Shown here piece after piece: positions 8,794 through 17,459 of a stretch of 48,085 nucleotides of DNA. Within the stretch, counting starts at the first letter, position 1. Every line of letters begins with the position of its first letter. Origin of the DNA: Acidobacteriota bacterium (GTDB taxonomy: Bacteria > Acidobacteriota > Terriglobia > Acidiferrales > UBA7541). The position numbers were made by a program, and so were the translations under genes. Where the stretch lies: assembly GCA_018268785.1 (NCBI GenBank), contig JAFDVY010000015.1, positions 1-48,085 of the forward strand, in the 5' to 3' direction. A model generated the notes under the pieces. That model ran no database searches and was not told the DNA's origin. It was given only the letters and a program-made list of their open reading frames with translations.

Positions 8794-9807
8794 CTACCGT
8801 TTCCCTTCCGCGATCGACTCGAACTTTTCTTGCCACGGATGAGCCGCCGCAAGCCGCGCGTTTACATTCTCGATGTTCTTCACGCCAGTATCGCTCAGCC
8901 ACACGTCCAGCGCATTCGGACCATCTTTCACAAAAACTCCCACACCGTCCTGCCACGTGGCCCGCCCGCAAAGCACGCCAGAAAACGCCGACCCCGCCTC
9001 CGCCGCAATGGATAATGCATCGCCGAAAGTTTCATTTGTTACTCCTTCCGACAAATAAATAAAGGGCAGCTTGCAGGCGTCCGATGCCCTCCGAAAATGG
9101 GCGGCAGCTTGTGCTCGCGAATAAATTGCTCTCGAAAGCGGTAAGGCCCCGGACTCCACGTACTTCATGTTCACGGGAACGCCAACCTTGATTACATCCA
9201 CCCCATAGCGCGCGTTACAAAACTCCTCCACGGCCCGTGTCACCGCGTCTGGCTTGATTCGCGCGAACTCCGGGCCTTTTTCATCCATCTCGTCGTGATA
9301 ATTCACAATCTCCAAAAAGAACGGAACGTCCGCTGCGATACATTCCTCCCCAATGCGCTCAACCCACGCATATTTCTTCGCATTGATCTCGCCTGTGCTA
9401 CTTGGCGAATAGTAGAGCAGCACTTTTACGGCGTCCGCACCTTCCCTCTGCAAACGGCGCGCAGAAAATCCGTCGAGCGTCGAGGGCAGCCGCCCCGGGA
9501 TTGCTTTGTCGTAACCCGTCTTCTCATACGCCAGCAGAAGCCCCGCATTCTTCGCGCGCTGTCCCGCCGCCGCCAATCCGAACTCCGGATCCAGCAAAAT
9601 CGCGCTCGCATGCGGCGTCAAAACTCGGCTCACATGCACCTTGAACTCCGCCATCTTTTCCACGGAAATGTCCGCTTCGTTCTGGCCGGATGCCCTTGCA
9701 AACAACTTCCGCAACGCGCTCCTTTGATCGATCGCAAGCGCGGCGATAATCCCCCGCTCCGTCGAAAGCGCGGCAAGCCCCTTCTGTTTTCCCCCGGAAA
9801 GCCTCAA
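8794..9807 (-). CDS. lacD: Tagatose-1,6-bisphosphate aldolase, LacD/class I-like
   Basis: Class I (Schiff-base) aldolase of the LacD family, 337 residues, near the family's 325. Recognisable stretches are IAALAIDQRSALRK, SAILLDPEFGL, DAVKVLLYYSP with the putative Schiff-base lysine, PFFLEIVNYHDE, and DVIKVGVPVNMKYV. The start codon is TTG at 9807, supported by GGAGA six bases upstream; no ATG lies in frame. The enzyme should split tagatose 1,6-bisphosphate to dihydroxyacetone phosphate and glyceraldehyde 3-phosphate. It stands between a secreted glycosidase gene and the LacC-like kinase gene in one operon. Members of the family also accept fructose 1,6-bisphosphate and epimers. Confidence 0.85.
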   Translation of the reverse strand: MRLSGGKQKGLAALSTERGIIAALAIDQRSALRKLFARASGQNEADISVEKMAEFKVHVSRVLTPHASAILLDPEFGLAAAGQRAKNAGLLLAYEKTGYDKAIPGRLPSTLDGFSARRLQREGADAVKVLLYYSPSSTGEINAKKYAWVERIGEECIAADVPFFLEIVNYHDEMDEKGPEFARIKPDAVTRAVEEFCNARYGVDVIKVGVPVNMKYVESGALPLSRAIYSRAQAAAHFRRASDACKLPFIYLSEGVTNETFGDALSIAAEAGSAFSGVLCGRATWQDGVGVFVKDGPNALDVWLSDTGVKNIENVNARLAAAHPWQEKFESIAEGKR

Positions 9808-9845
9808 AAGAGATCTCCGATTTCAATTCATACGAAGTGAAGAGT

Positions 9846-11753
9846 CTACTTGGCCTCGTTCACCCACACCACTGCACCGCGATCAAACGCCGGCAGGTGA
9901 AACGTAATCTTGTCACCAGCCACCTGGCCCGCAACCGTTTGTTCCTCTCCGAGAAATGGCAGAAATGTCAGAGTTGTCTCCCGTCTAGCTGTCAACGTTA
10001 CGCTCGCGCCACTTTCCGGAGTCGGTTTCACAGCACGATGCGGCACAATCCCCGAAAAATTCGTGAAGAAAATGTGCAGTTTCCCATTCACGATCGCCGG
10101 ATACGATAAGGCAAACGGAGAAACTTCTATCTTCAAATTCTTATTTTCAGGAATGTTGCGCAATAGATCCGTCGGCAACGATAGTGACGCCTCCGCAAAG
10201 TTCTTCTCCAGTTCCGTCAAATGCTTGGTTCCAGGTGAAACAGCAATTTTTGTAACGAACGGAGATTCGACAAGTCCCGTCGCATCCTTGCCTTCCACAA
10301 TCACATGCCCGCCGCCTGCCACAAATTGGTTCAATTCAGCGCGCTCAACAGCGGAAACATCCGAAACGTCAGGCAAAATCAGTGCACTGCCTTGAAATTC
10401 CCCCAGCGTCCTCGGCGTTACCACCTGCACCTCGCGGTGCGCCTGCAGTAACGTCAAAATCGTTCCGCGATACGATGGTAAGAAATGAGCAGCGTCGTAG
10501 TTCCTCGAATCGGGCGAAAAATAAACGCCCACAGGCTGAATCACCTTGCGCGGATGGTACAGCGCCCCCTCATGTTTTTCGATCCACTTGAAGATTTCTG
10601 TCCGCGTCGCTGGATCGTTCGATCCGCCCATCGAGTGTCCCGGCGCGTCCCAGAAATTCACGCCAAGCATCACTTGCGATGCAGCCAGTGTCTTCATCGC
10701 CTCGCGCTTATCGGAATCCTTGTCCCCATCCCACGAATAATTCAGCAGCCATGTCGCTTTTCCCTGCGCAAACCCCCGAAACGACAACATGCCCACTTGA
10801 TACAGGAACCAGTCCATCTGCGAACGCGACCCCGCCATGTGGTCGCCACCCCCAAATTCGTACTCGTGCGCAATCGCATCGACCACGCCGTACAGTTGAT
10901 AGACATCCGCGCCGACGCGAACCGCCTCTTCCTCAATCCCTGGATAAATTTCTGGAATCACCATGATGTGCGGGTTCATACTTCGCGCATTCTCGCGAAT
11001 TTCCCTCATAAAGTCCGTGAACGTCGCTATCCGAAAATCTACCCATTTGCGAAAATTCACATCGGAAAAATCGCCAAGCTTAACATCCTTCCGCGCATCC
11101 AGACCCGTCTTCGCCTTGAACTCGCCGACCGTAAAATCGTCGAAACTCGCCCACGTATTTTCCCAGCCGTCGAAATGCGTCATCCAGTACGGAATATCCA
11201 CATAAATGCCGTCAATCCCCGTCGCGGCAATCTGTCGCACGCGCTCCATGTAGATCTTGCGCCACGGCATCGCATAGGGACTGATCCAGACGTCTTCATC
11301 GCCTTTTCGAATCCAGAACGCCGCTCCACCCGTAAACACCGCGGGCTCACCCGTGATTTTCCGTTGTAGCCAGTCCGGATGATCCTTCACCACCGAGTGG
11401 GCCGCTTTGTCTGCATTCGCCGTGATACATTCCGTCCCGGCAATATAAACGTAAGCCTTGTTGTTCGCTTGATGCGCTTTCTCTGCCACCGCGTGAATCG
11501 CTGCCAGTTTTTCTGTCGGATCTAGAAAGCTCTCGTAACGTCCGGGAATGTCGTTGTCCACTTCAATGCCGAAAACGTGCGTTACCTGTGCGTCGCGGAC
11601 TATTTTTTCCGCATTGTTGGAAGAAAGCCCGTAAGCCCCGATGCGGACAAAATGCGTCCAGTTCTGCTCAGGCGCATCCGCGCGAGACGCCCCCGCAAAC
11701 GCGATCGCGCAGACTACCGTCACTCTAAAACACATCTTGAATTGCAATCGCAT
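9846..11753 (-). CDS. Secreted putative glycoside hydrolase, TIM barrel
   Basis: A 635-residue protein with a signal peptide (about 1-26, ending near GASRADA). Residues 30-390 look like a TIM barrel with acidic strand ends: HVFGIEVDND, GIDGIYVDIPYW, MVIPEIYPG, and ATWLLNYSWDGD. Residues 410-520 look like a Rossmann-type, glutamine-amidotransferase-like domain (QPVGVYFSPDSRNYD, SALILPDVSDVS, FVAGGGHVIVEG), as in the trimerisation domain of some beta-galactosidases. A small C-terminal beta domain follows. I cannot assign a CAZy family. Its place between the TonB receptor and the tagatose aldolase suggests it releases galactose-type sugars in the periplasm. ATG 11753 follows GGCGGG, 8 bp after the receptor stop. 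Confidence 0.65.
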   Translation of the reverse strand: MRLQFKMCFRVTVVCAIAFAGASRADAPEQNWTHFVRIGAYGLSSNNAEKIVRDAQVTHVFGIEVDNDIPGRYESFLDPTEKLAAIHAVAEKAHQANNKAYVYIAGTECITANADKAAHSVVKDHPDWLQRKITGEPAVFTGGAAFWIRKGDEDVWISPYAMPWRKIYMERVRQIAATGIDGIYVDIPYWMTHFDGWENTWASFDDFTVGEFKAKTGLDARKDVKLGDFSDVNFRKWVDFRIATFTDFMREIRENARSMNPHIMVIPEIYPGIEEEAVRVGADVYQLYGVVDAIAHEYEFGGGDHMAGSRSQMDWFLYQVGMLSFRGFAQGKATWLLNYSWDGDKDSDKREAMKTLAASQVMLGVNFWDAPGHSMGGSNDPATRTEIFKWIEKHEGALYHPRKVIQPVGVYFSPDSRNYDAAHFLPSYRGTILTLLQAHREVQVVTPRTLGEFQGSALILPDVSDVSAVERAELNQFVAGGGHVIVEGKDATGLVESPFVTKIAVSPGTKHLTELEKNFAEASLSLPTDLLRNIPENKNLKIEVSPFALSYPAIVNGKLHIFFTNFSGIVPHRAVKPTPESGASVTLTARRETTLTFLPFLGEEQTVAGQVAGDKITFHLPAFDRGAVVWVNEAK

Positions 11754-11761
11754 CCCGCCGC

Positions 11762-14700
11762 CTAAAACTCGAACCGCACGCCGATTTGCGTGCGCCGCGG
11801 GGAACCAAGCGTGCTCGTCACCTGTCCGAATTGCGCGTCGCCAAGAAGTGTGTCGGGTGAGGCAAAGCGCGGCGTGTTTGTGAAGTTGAAGAATTCTCCG
11901 CGAACCTGCAGTTTCATCCCCTCCCGAATTACGAACTCTTTGCTGAAAGAGAGGTCAGCATTGTGGACGCCGTCGCTGCGTAGGTTGGAGAAATAGCGTG
12001 GAGCATTTCCTGCAACCTGATCGCCCGGATCTTCGAAACAGTTTTCATTCAAAATTGGCGCCCCCGTAGCTGCGGCTTGGTGATAGCTGATTCCCGTCGA
12101 AAGCCGTGGACAGATCACATTCGGGCGCTGCGTTCCATCGGCAAGCCGTGCATCAGCAATGCCGATTGTTAACGGTGTACCCGACTGGAACGTAAGAATC
12201 GTTGAGAAAGACCAACCTCCAACGAACGCATCGAGCACGCGATTCATGTCGCGGCCAATCCAGCGTCCGCGGCCAATCGGTGCATCCACAATCGTAGCAA
12301 TCACAAAACGATGCGTCGCATCATTTGCGCTGATTGAGTGTTCCGCTTTCAAATTGTCCAGTTCCTGCGGATTGCCCGAACTCAGCAAGCCGGTGATGAA
12401 GGAATTCGCGCCAGCGGAAGAATTGTCTGTCGATTTCGCGAAAGTGTAATTCCCCTCAAAGCTTACGTAGTGGCTCGGGCGCTTCTGAAAGCGAACCTGC
12501 AACGAATTATAAGACGATTCGGCACTCAACCGTGTCAGGCCGCTGAAAGCGCCATCGAATTGCGGGAACGGGCGCAGAAGATTGATTAGCGGAATGGTGT
12601 CGTCGTTATAGATGGAAGTTGGTTCATTGAAAATTGCATTCGGCCCTGCGAAAAGTGACTGAAAAGGGTTCGTGACTTGCATATTCAGGCAATCCGAAGC
12701 GCCAAGGCCCTGGTTCGCGCAATCCGTCTCATTTCCGTTGACAATCTGTTGGCGAATCGACGACGGAAGAAAATTGCGGTTCGCGGTGCCGGAGAATGAG
12801 CTGAATGGTAAATGCGTACTCCGGCTCGCCGAATAATCTACGCCGATAACGATCTGCGCAGGAAAAAGACGCTGCACGCCCAAGTTCCATTGATAGATTT
12901 CCGCGTTGCGCGCTTCACCTGTGTCCAGGCTGTTGTTGTTCGGGAGTCCCCAAAGCGCAAGCGCACCGTTTGCCCGGCCCTGCGGCTGAGCCAGCCCATC
13001 TGGAAATGGATTTTCTAGTGTCGCAAATTGCGTTTGGAAATTGTCCTTGGTAAAGCGGATCGGTGAAGAATTGCCAAATGCCGTGCCCGGGAACTGAAAG
13101 TTTGTGGCAACGTTTAAGCCATAATAAACGCCAGCGCCGCCGCGAATCACGGTGTTGGGGTTCAGCGCATAGGCAAATCCGACCCGCGGCGCCCAGTTGT
13201 TGCGATCAACCGGCGCGTTCCTCATTTTTGAACCCGCAAATACCGTCGTTCCGAGCAGATTTCCACTCGACGACAGAATGCCCGGAACGCTAAAAGGCAC
13301 AGCAATGCCGCTATCTCCGCTGAAATCGCTGAACTGGATGGCGTTGTGACGTTCGGTATAAGGCGTACTCCATTCATAGCGCAGACCAAGATTCAGAGTC
13401 AGCTTGGAAGTGATTTTCCAATCATCCTGGAAATAGAACGCAGTTTCTTTTGATTTGTTCGCGACCGATGGATTGATCGCATAAAACGAATCCGTATCTC
13501 CGTAGCCGAGAAGCAGGCTTGCGAACGAACTGCCCTGATCCGAATTGCCGCCACCCACGATTTGTTCCGTCACGCTCTGGGCAAAATGGAAAAATCCGGT
13601 AGGTGGATTCGGCTGGTGAAAATTATTAAAAAAGAGCCGCTGCTCCCCGCCAAACTTGAAAACGTGACGGCCCTTTACCCAAGACAGTGAAGAACTATAT
13701 GAATAAAGCGTGTGCGCAAATTGTGTATCCGTGCAGCACTGATTAAAGAGCGAAGTCGCGTTGTTGTCCATCTGAATCACAGGCATGCGATCCGTGCCAT
13801 TCGCGCTTCCGAGAATGGCAGGCAGCCCTACGCTTTGCAGTGTCGGATAATTTTCGGTTACCGGAGCAACAGCTCGATCGATCGCGAAACGGTTCGTCCA
13901 CACTGTAGAGGAAGTAACGTTCCAGTTGTCCTCCAAAGATGCGTTGTGAACGTCCGTGCTGAAGGCGAAACCATCTCCGAAATCCCCGTCCCCGAAAATC
14001 GTTGGTATGCCGCCTTCGTCGTGATGATTGCTGTAGCGCGCGGACAGGTGATTTTTATCGTTAAAATGATGATCGATCTTTACATCGTATTGACGAGCCG
14101 TCAGTTTCGACAGCGTAGCAGCATGAAAATTCGGGTCGCCCGGTGCAGCATTCGGGTCGGTCGGTTCTGGATACAAGTTAATGATTGCATGGCCGATGGG
14201 ATCGATCAGGCCTGTATCGATAAGGTTGGGAATTGCAAAGTCGTTGCGTTGCGTTTGCCCCGCACCATTGGTAAACACGCTGAAGGGATTAAAGATTGGC
14301 AGCAGACTATTGCGAAAATCGCCTTTGCGCTCGTCATCAGTGGGAACAAAGGCGTCAATATGCAAAGGATCGTTCTGTCGCAGCTTTTCGAAATCTACAA
14401 AGAAAAATGTCTTTTCTTTCTTGATCGGCCCGCCAAGAGAAAATCCGTACTGGTCGCGCGCATGGTCAGGTTTCTCAATGCCCTGCGCGTTGTTGAAAAA
14501 GGAGTTGGCATCCAAGGCGGAGCGCTGACCGAACCACCAGCCGCTTCCGTGAAACTTGTTGCCGCCTTCCTTTAAGACAATGTTGACAACCGTGCCGCCG
14601 TTGCTACCGAATTCCGAAGAAAAACTGTTGTTCTCAACTTTGAACTCCTGAACGATTTCCACTGAAGGCTGGTAATAAACGTTTGTCGTCGCGCCTTCGC

Positions 14701-15319
14701 CCTGTTCCGGAGCGCTGGTAAGCGCGCCATCCACGCGAATTTCCGCAGTGGCGTTGCGCTGGCCGTTGGAAACAAAGTTCGTTCCAGTCGGATAAGAATC
14801 GTCGGTCCCTTGACCCGCCGTTTCCGTCACGCCGCCGGCGAGAAAAACCAATCCAAAAAAACTCCGGTTCGGCAGAGGAATATCGCGCACGTATTCATTC
14901 GTCACGTCCGTTCCCAGCGAAGCGTCGGCCGTATCCAGCAGTGGCGCTTGCGTTGTTACCGTTACACTCGTCGAAACGCTTCCCAGCGTCACTGTCACAT
15001 CGAGCGTCGCGCGCTGGCTCACCGCCAGCACCAGCCCTTTACGCTCCACTGAGGCAAAATTGTTCGCCTTCACGCGCAATGTGTACGTCCCCGGTCGAAG
15101 GCCCGTAAATACGTACGACCCGCGGTCATCTGTCGTAGTCGTCACAGGAATGTTCGTCGCGTCATCCGTAATGCTCACACTTGCCCCTGGGACAATTCCC
15201 CCGGAAGAGTCGGTTACCACTCCAGTAAGCTGCGCCGTATAGTTCGCTTGCGCAGCAGCAATCGTCGGTGCGAAAACAATCAGCACAAAGCTAAGAATCC
15301 TGCGAAAGGTCGGTGACAT
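11762..15319 (-). CDS. Oar-like TonB-dependent receptor with carboxypeptidase-like N-domain
   Basis: Outer-membrane receptor of 1185 residues. Signal peptide at 1-25 (cleavage after TIAAAQA), then a carboxypeptidase-regulatory-like beta-sandwich (about 26-110: GVVTDSSGGIVPGASVSITD... and GSYVFTGLRPGTY). A plug domain (about 120-260) precedes a long beta-barrel ending in RFEF, the terminal aromatic of outer-membrane proteins. Acidobacteria carry many such receptors for oligosaccharides. ATG 15319 has GGGGG five bases upstream; the ORF continues to 15361 without a plausible start. A sigma70-like promoter lies 64 bp upstream. Linked sugar genes indicate import of galactose-type glycans, which is inference. 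Confidence 0.88.
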   Translation of the reverse strand: MSPTFRRILSFVLIVFAPTIAAAQANYTAQLTGVVTDSSGGIVPGASVSITDDATNIPVTTTTDDRGSYVFTGLRPGTYTLRVKANNFASVERKGLVLAVSQRATLDVTVTLGSVSTSVTVTTQAPLLDTADASLGTDVTNEYVRDIPLPNRSFFGLVFLAGGVTETAGQGTDDSYPTGTNFVSNGQRNATAEIRVDGALTSAPEQGEGATTNVYYQPSVEIVQEFKVENNSFSSEFGSNGGTVVNIVLKEGGNKFHGSGWWFGQRSALDANSFFNNAQGIEKPDHARDQYGFSLGGPIKKEKTFFFVDFEKLRQNDPLHIDAFVPTDDERKGDFRNSLLPIFNPFSVFTNGAGQTQRNDFAIPNLIDTGLIDPIGHAIINLYPEPTDPNAAPGDPNFHAATLSKLTARQYDVKIDHHFNDKNHLSARYSNHHDEGGIPTIFGDGDFGDGFAFSTDVHNASLEDNWNVTSSTVWTNRFAIDRAVAPVTENYPTLQSVGLPAILGSANGTDRMPVIQMDNNATSLFNQCCTDTQFAHTLYSYSSSLSWVKGRHVFKFGGEQRLFFNNFHQPNPPTGFFHFAQSVTEQIVGGGNSDQGSSFASLLLGYGDTDSFYAINPSVANKSKETAFYFQDDWKITSKLTLNLGLRYEWSTPYTERHNAIQFSDFSGDSGIAVPFSVPGILSSSGNLLGTTVFAGSKMRNAPVDRNNWAPRVGFAYALNPNTVIRGGAGVYYGLNVATNFQFPGTAFGNSSPIRFTKDNFQTQFATLENPFPDGLAQPQGRANGALALWGLPNNNSLDTGEARNAEIYQWNLGVQRLFPAQIVIGVDYSASRSTHLPFSSFSGTANRNFLPSSIRQQIVNGNETDCANQGLGASDCLNMQVTNPFQSLFAGPNAIFNEPTSIYNDDTIPLINLLRPFPQFDGAFSGLTRLSAESSYNSLQVRFQKRPSHYVSFEGNYTFAKSTDNSSAGANSFITGLLSSGNPQELDNLKAEHSISANDATHRFVIATIVDAPIGRGRWIGRDMNRVLDAFVGGWSFSTILTFQSGTPLTIGIADARLADGTQRPNVICPRLSTGISYHQAAATGAPILNENCFEDPGDQVAGNAPRYFSNLRSDGVHNADLSFSKEFVIREGMKLQVRGEFFNFTNTPRFASPDTLLGDAQFGQVTSTLGSPRRTQIGVRFEF

Positions 15320-15382
15320 GGACGCCCCCTGATAAGAAATTAACCGAAAATAAGGACACACTCGACCACTTACGCTTTTCTT

Positions 15383-15411
15383 CTTTTACTTACTATTCCT
15401 TTCTAAGTCAA
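15383..15411 (-). promoter_or_regulatory. Candidate sigma70 promoter of the TonB receptor gene
   Basis: Reading the minus strand, TTGACT (15411-15406) and TAAAAG (15388-15383) are separated by exactly 17 bases. They match the consensus at 5/6 and 4/6 positions. The pair lies in the 134-bp gap between the DeoR stop and the receptor ATG, about 64 bases before the start. A 5-bp inverted repeat CTTTC/GAAAG overlaps the -35 box. Confidence 0.45.
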
Positions 15412-15453
15412 GGAAAGAGATTCCTGCCGCAGAGTGTTGCTGGAGAGACTAAA

Positions 15454-16215
15454 TCAAACGAGGGTCACTTCGATTTCCGCTTCTCGCAGCGATTTCAGGT
15501 CGTGGCGCGAAATGTTCCGGTCCGTGATCGTTTCGTGCACCGCGGATACCGGCATGATCATCGATAGACTCCGCCGCCCGAATTTCGAGGCATCGCAAAC
15601 TACAATCGTTCTTCGCGCCGCCTCGGACATCGCGCGGTTCACCCTTGCTTCGAGCTGATTCGGAGTCGTAAGCCCGTAGGCAACATCAAATCCATCCACC
15701 GCCAAGAAAAGCAGGTCCGCGCTCAACTTACGCAATGACTCCTCCGCCAGCGGCCCAACCAGAGAAAACGAATTCTTTCTAAGCGTTCCGCCCGTCAAAA
15801 TCACCTCGGCATTGCTCCCTTCCAGCTCTGTCGCAATATTTGTCGCGTTCGTGATGATCGTCAGGTTGCGGATCTGTCTGCACCCGCGCGCAATCGCCGT
15901 CGTCGTTGTCCCCGAGTCAAGAATAATCACCTGCCCTGGTCGGATCATCTTCACCGCTGCGGCTGCTATGCGCAGTTTCTCCTGCTTATGCAAACGCTCC
16001 TTTTCGTGCAGGGTTTGGTCTTGCAGCGCGCCTGTGCGAACCGGAAGTGCGCCGCCATGTGTCCGCTCCAGCAATCCTTGATGGTGCAGCGACTCCAGGT
16101 CTTTGCGAATCGTAATCAGCGAAGTGCGAAACCGCTTTGCGAGGTCCCGCACCAGAACCCGCCTTTCGTTGTGCAAGAGTTCCAGTGTTTCGCGCCGCCG
16201 TTCTTCGCTAAGCAT
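15454..16215 (-). CDS. DeoR-family transcriptional regulator
   Basis: A 253-residue DeoR repressor, the standard length. The N-terminal winged helix is at 1-58 (MLSEERRRETLELL, LVRDLAKRFRTSLITIRKDL, GLLERTHGGAL). The DeoR-C sensor domain has LDSGTTTTAIARG for the phosphosugar site and VIVVCDASKFGRRS near the end. DeoR proteins usually answer to sugar phosphates; a tagatose or galactosamine phosphate would suit this operon. ATG 16215 follows GGAGA by six bases. It sits between the oxidoreductase and the receptor gene, and a TTTC-repeat resembling AgaR-type sites lies just in front of it. Confidence 0.88.
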   Translation of the reverse strand: MLSEERRRETLELLHNERRVLVRDLAKRFRTSLITIRKDLESLHHQGLLERTHGGALPVRTGALQDQTLHEKERLHKQEKLRIAAAAVKMIRPGQVIILDSGTTTTAIARGCRQIRNLTIITNATNIATELEGSNAEVILTGGTLRKNSFSLVGPLAEESLRKLSADLLFLAVDGFDVAYGLTTPNQLEARVNRAMSEAARRTIVVCDASKFGRRSLSMIMPVSAVHETITDRNISRHDLKSLREAEIEVTLV

Positions 16216-16240
16216 GCAAACTCTCCAGGAATGTCCGAGG

Positions 16241-16260
16241 TTTCGTTTCCTTTCCTTTGA
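16241..16260 (+). promoter_or_regulatory. TTTC-repeat, candidate DeoR/AgaR-type operator
   Basis: The plus strand reads TTTCGTTTCCTTTCCTTTGA, i.e. four TTTC/TTTG units spaced by five bases, 26 bases upstream of the DeoR ATG. E. coli AgaR and related DeoR proteins bind runs of the form TTTCrTTTyrTTTy. A second partial run (CTTTCGCTTTTTTC) follows at 16271-16284. Assignment rests on pattern only. Confidence 0.35.
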
Positions 16261-16317
16261 CTCTGTCAGACTTTCGCTTTTTTCTCAAGAGATTGCCCTG
16301 CCAGTTTGCCTTTCGGA

Positions 16318-17349
16318 TCAGTTCATCGCCTTAACGCTCACTTTCCCGCCAGTCGCACACGCCTCATAGATCGCCTCCACAAGCGCCACGCTCCGTCTCC
16401 CTTCCATTCCGTTGCAACGCGGCTCGCCATTCTTCTCGATGGCTTGAATGAAATCTTCCATCGCCGCCTGGTGACCCCGCGCATCGCTTACCGTCGCGGA
16501 AGAAGCGCTCTGGTTCTTGTCGTCTCCGCTTCCAAGGGCATTCGCTGGCGGATTCTTCAAATTTGCCGCAAGTAATCGGTCATGCTCGATGATGATGGTT
16601 CCCTGTTCCCCCGTCAGTTCCACTCGCCGCGGATATCCCGGGTACACCGAAGTCGTCGCTTGCAACACTCCGGTCGCTCCATTTGCAAATTCCAGCAGCG
16701 CTGTCAGCGTATCCTCCGCTTCAATCTTGTGCAGCGCCGTCCTCTTCTGTGCCTGTACCTGCACAACATTTCCAAACAACCACAACAGCAGATCCACCGT
16801 ATGAATCGCTTGATTCATCAGCGCTCCGCCCCCATCCAGCGCCAGCCTGCCTCTCCACTTCGAATCGCCGTAGTATTCCGGCGGCCGGTACCACTTCACG
16901 CGTGCATCCGCCAAAATTGGCTTGCCCAGAATTCCGCCTTCCATCCATTCCTTTGCGCGTATTAAATCCGCCTTGAAGCGATCCTGGAAAAACACTCCCA
17001 ATTTTACTTTCGCGTCCGCTGCGGCGGCGAGCAGCACATCCGCCGCGCGTGTCGTAATATCCAGCGGCTTCTCCGTCAACACGTGCAATCCGCGCCGGGC
17101 GGCTGCAATTCCCTGCTCTGCATGCAATCCCGAAGGGCTCCCAATCGCCACGAACTCCATCGGCCGGTGTGCAAGGAATTTCTCAAAATCCAAATAGGCG
17201 GCGGCTCCGTGCGTCGTCGCCATCCGCTCCACTTTCTCCCGATTCGTTCCATAAATCGCAGCGATCTCCACCCCTGAAATCGCTTCCGCCGCCCTTGCGT
17301 GAGTTTCAGAAATATTTCCGCTGCCAATCAGCCCCACCCTCATCGTCAT
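16318..17349 (-). CDS. Gfo/Idh/MocA-family oxidoreductase
   Basis: NAD(P)-dependent sugar oxidoreductase, 343 residues. The Rossmann start MRVGLIGSGNISETHARA has GxGxxx; VLTEKPLDI carries the conserved E-K-P lysine. The C-terminal alpha/beta domain has KWRGRLALDGGGALMNQAIHTVDLL with the family's substrate-side His and Asp. ATG 17349 has GAGG ten bases upstream; ATG 17343 is two codons later. A small hairpin (GCTCG/CGAGC, 17370-17385) lies in its leader. It is the first gene of the sugar operon that continues with DeoR and the receptor. The substrate is not predictable from sequence. Confidence 0.85.
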   Translation of the reverse strand: MTMRVGLIGSGNISETHARAAEAISGVEIAAIYGTNREKVERMATTHGAAAYLDFEKFLAHRPMEFVAIGSPSGLHAEQGIAAARRGLHVLTEKPLDITTRAADVLLAAAADAKVKLGVFFQDRFKADLIRAKEWMEGGILGKPILADARVKWYRPPEYYGDSKWRGRLALDGGGALMNQAIHTVDLLLWLFGNVVQVQAQKRTALHKIEAEDTLTALLEFANGATGVLQATTSVYPGYPRRVELTGEQGTIIIEHDRLLAANLKNPPANALGSGDDKNQSASSATVSDARGHQAAMEDFIQAIEKNGEPRCNGMEGRRSVALVEAIYEACATGGKVSVKAMN

Positions 17350-17459
17350 CGGACATTCACCTCACTGCCGCTCGCAAAAACGAGCCTACAAAATACACCA
17401 CGGCCTTCACAGTACGGGAATCTAAATAGGTTGTGAGAGAAACATTCTGAGAAAGATTT

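Noticed and set aside
13712..14575. 287-codon plus-strand frame inside the receptor gene
   Set aside because: It lies antisense to a receptor with clear signal peptide, plug and barrel features; no ribosome site or family.
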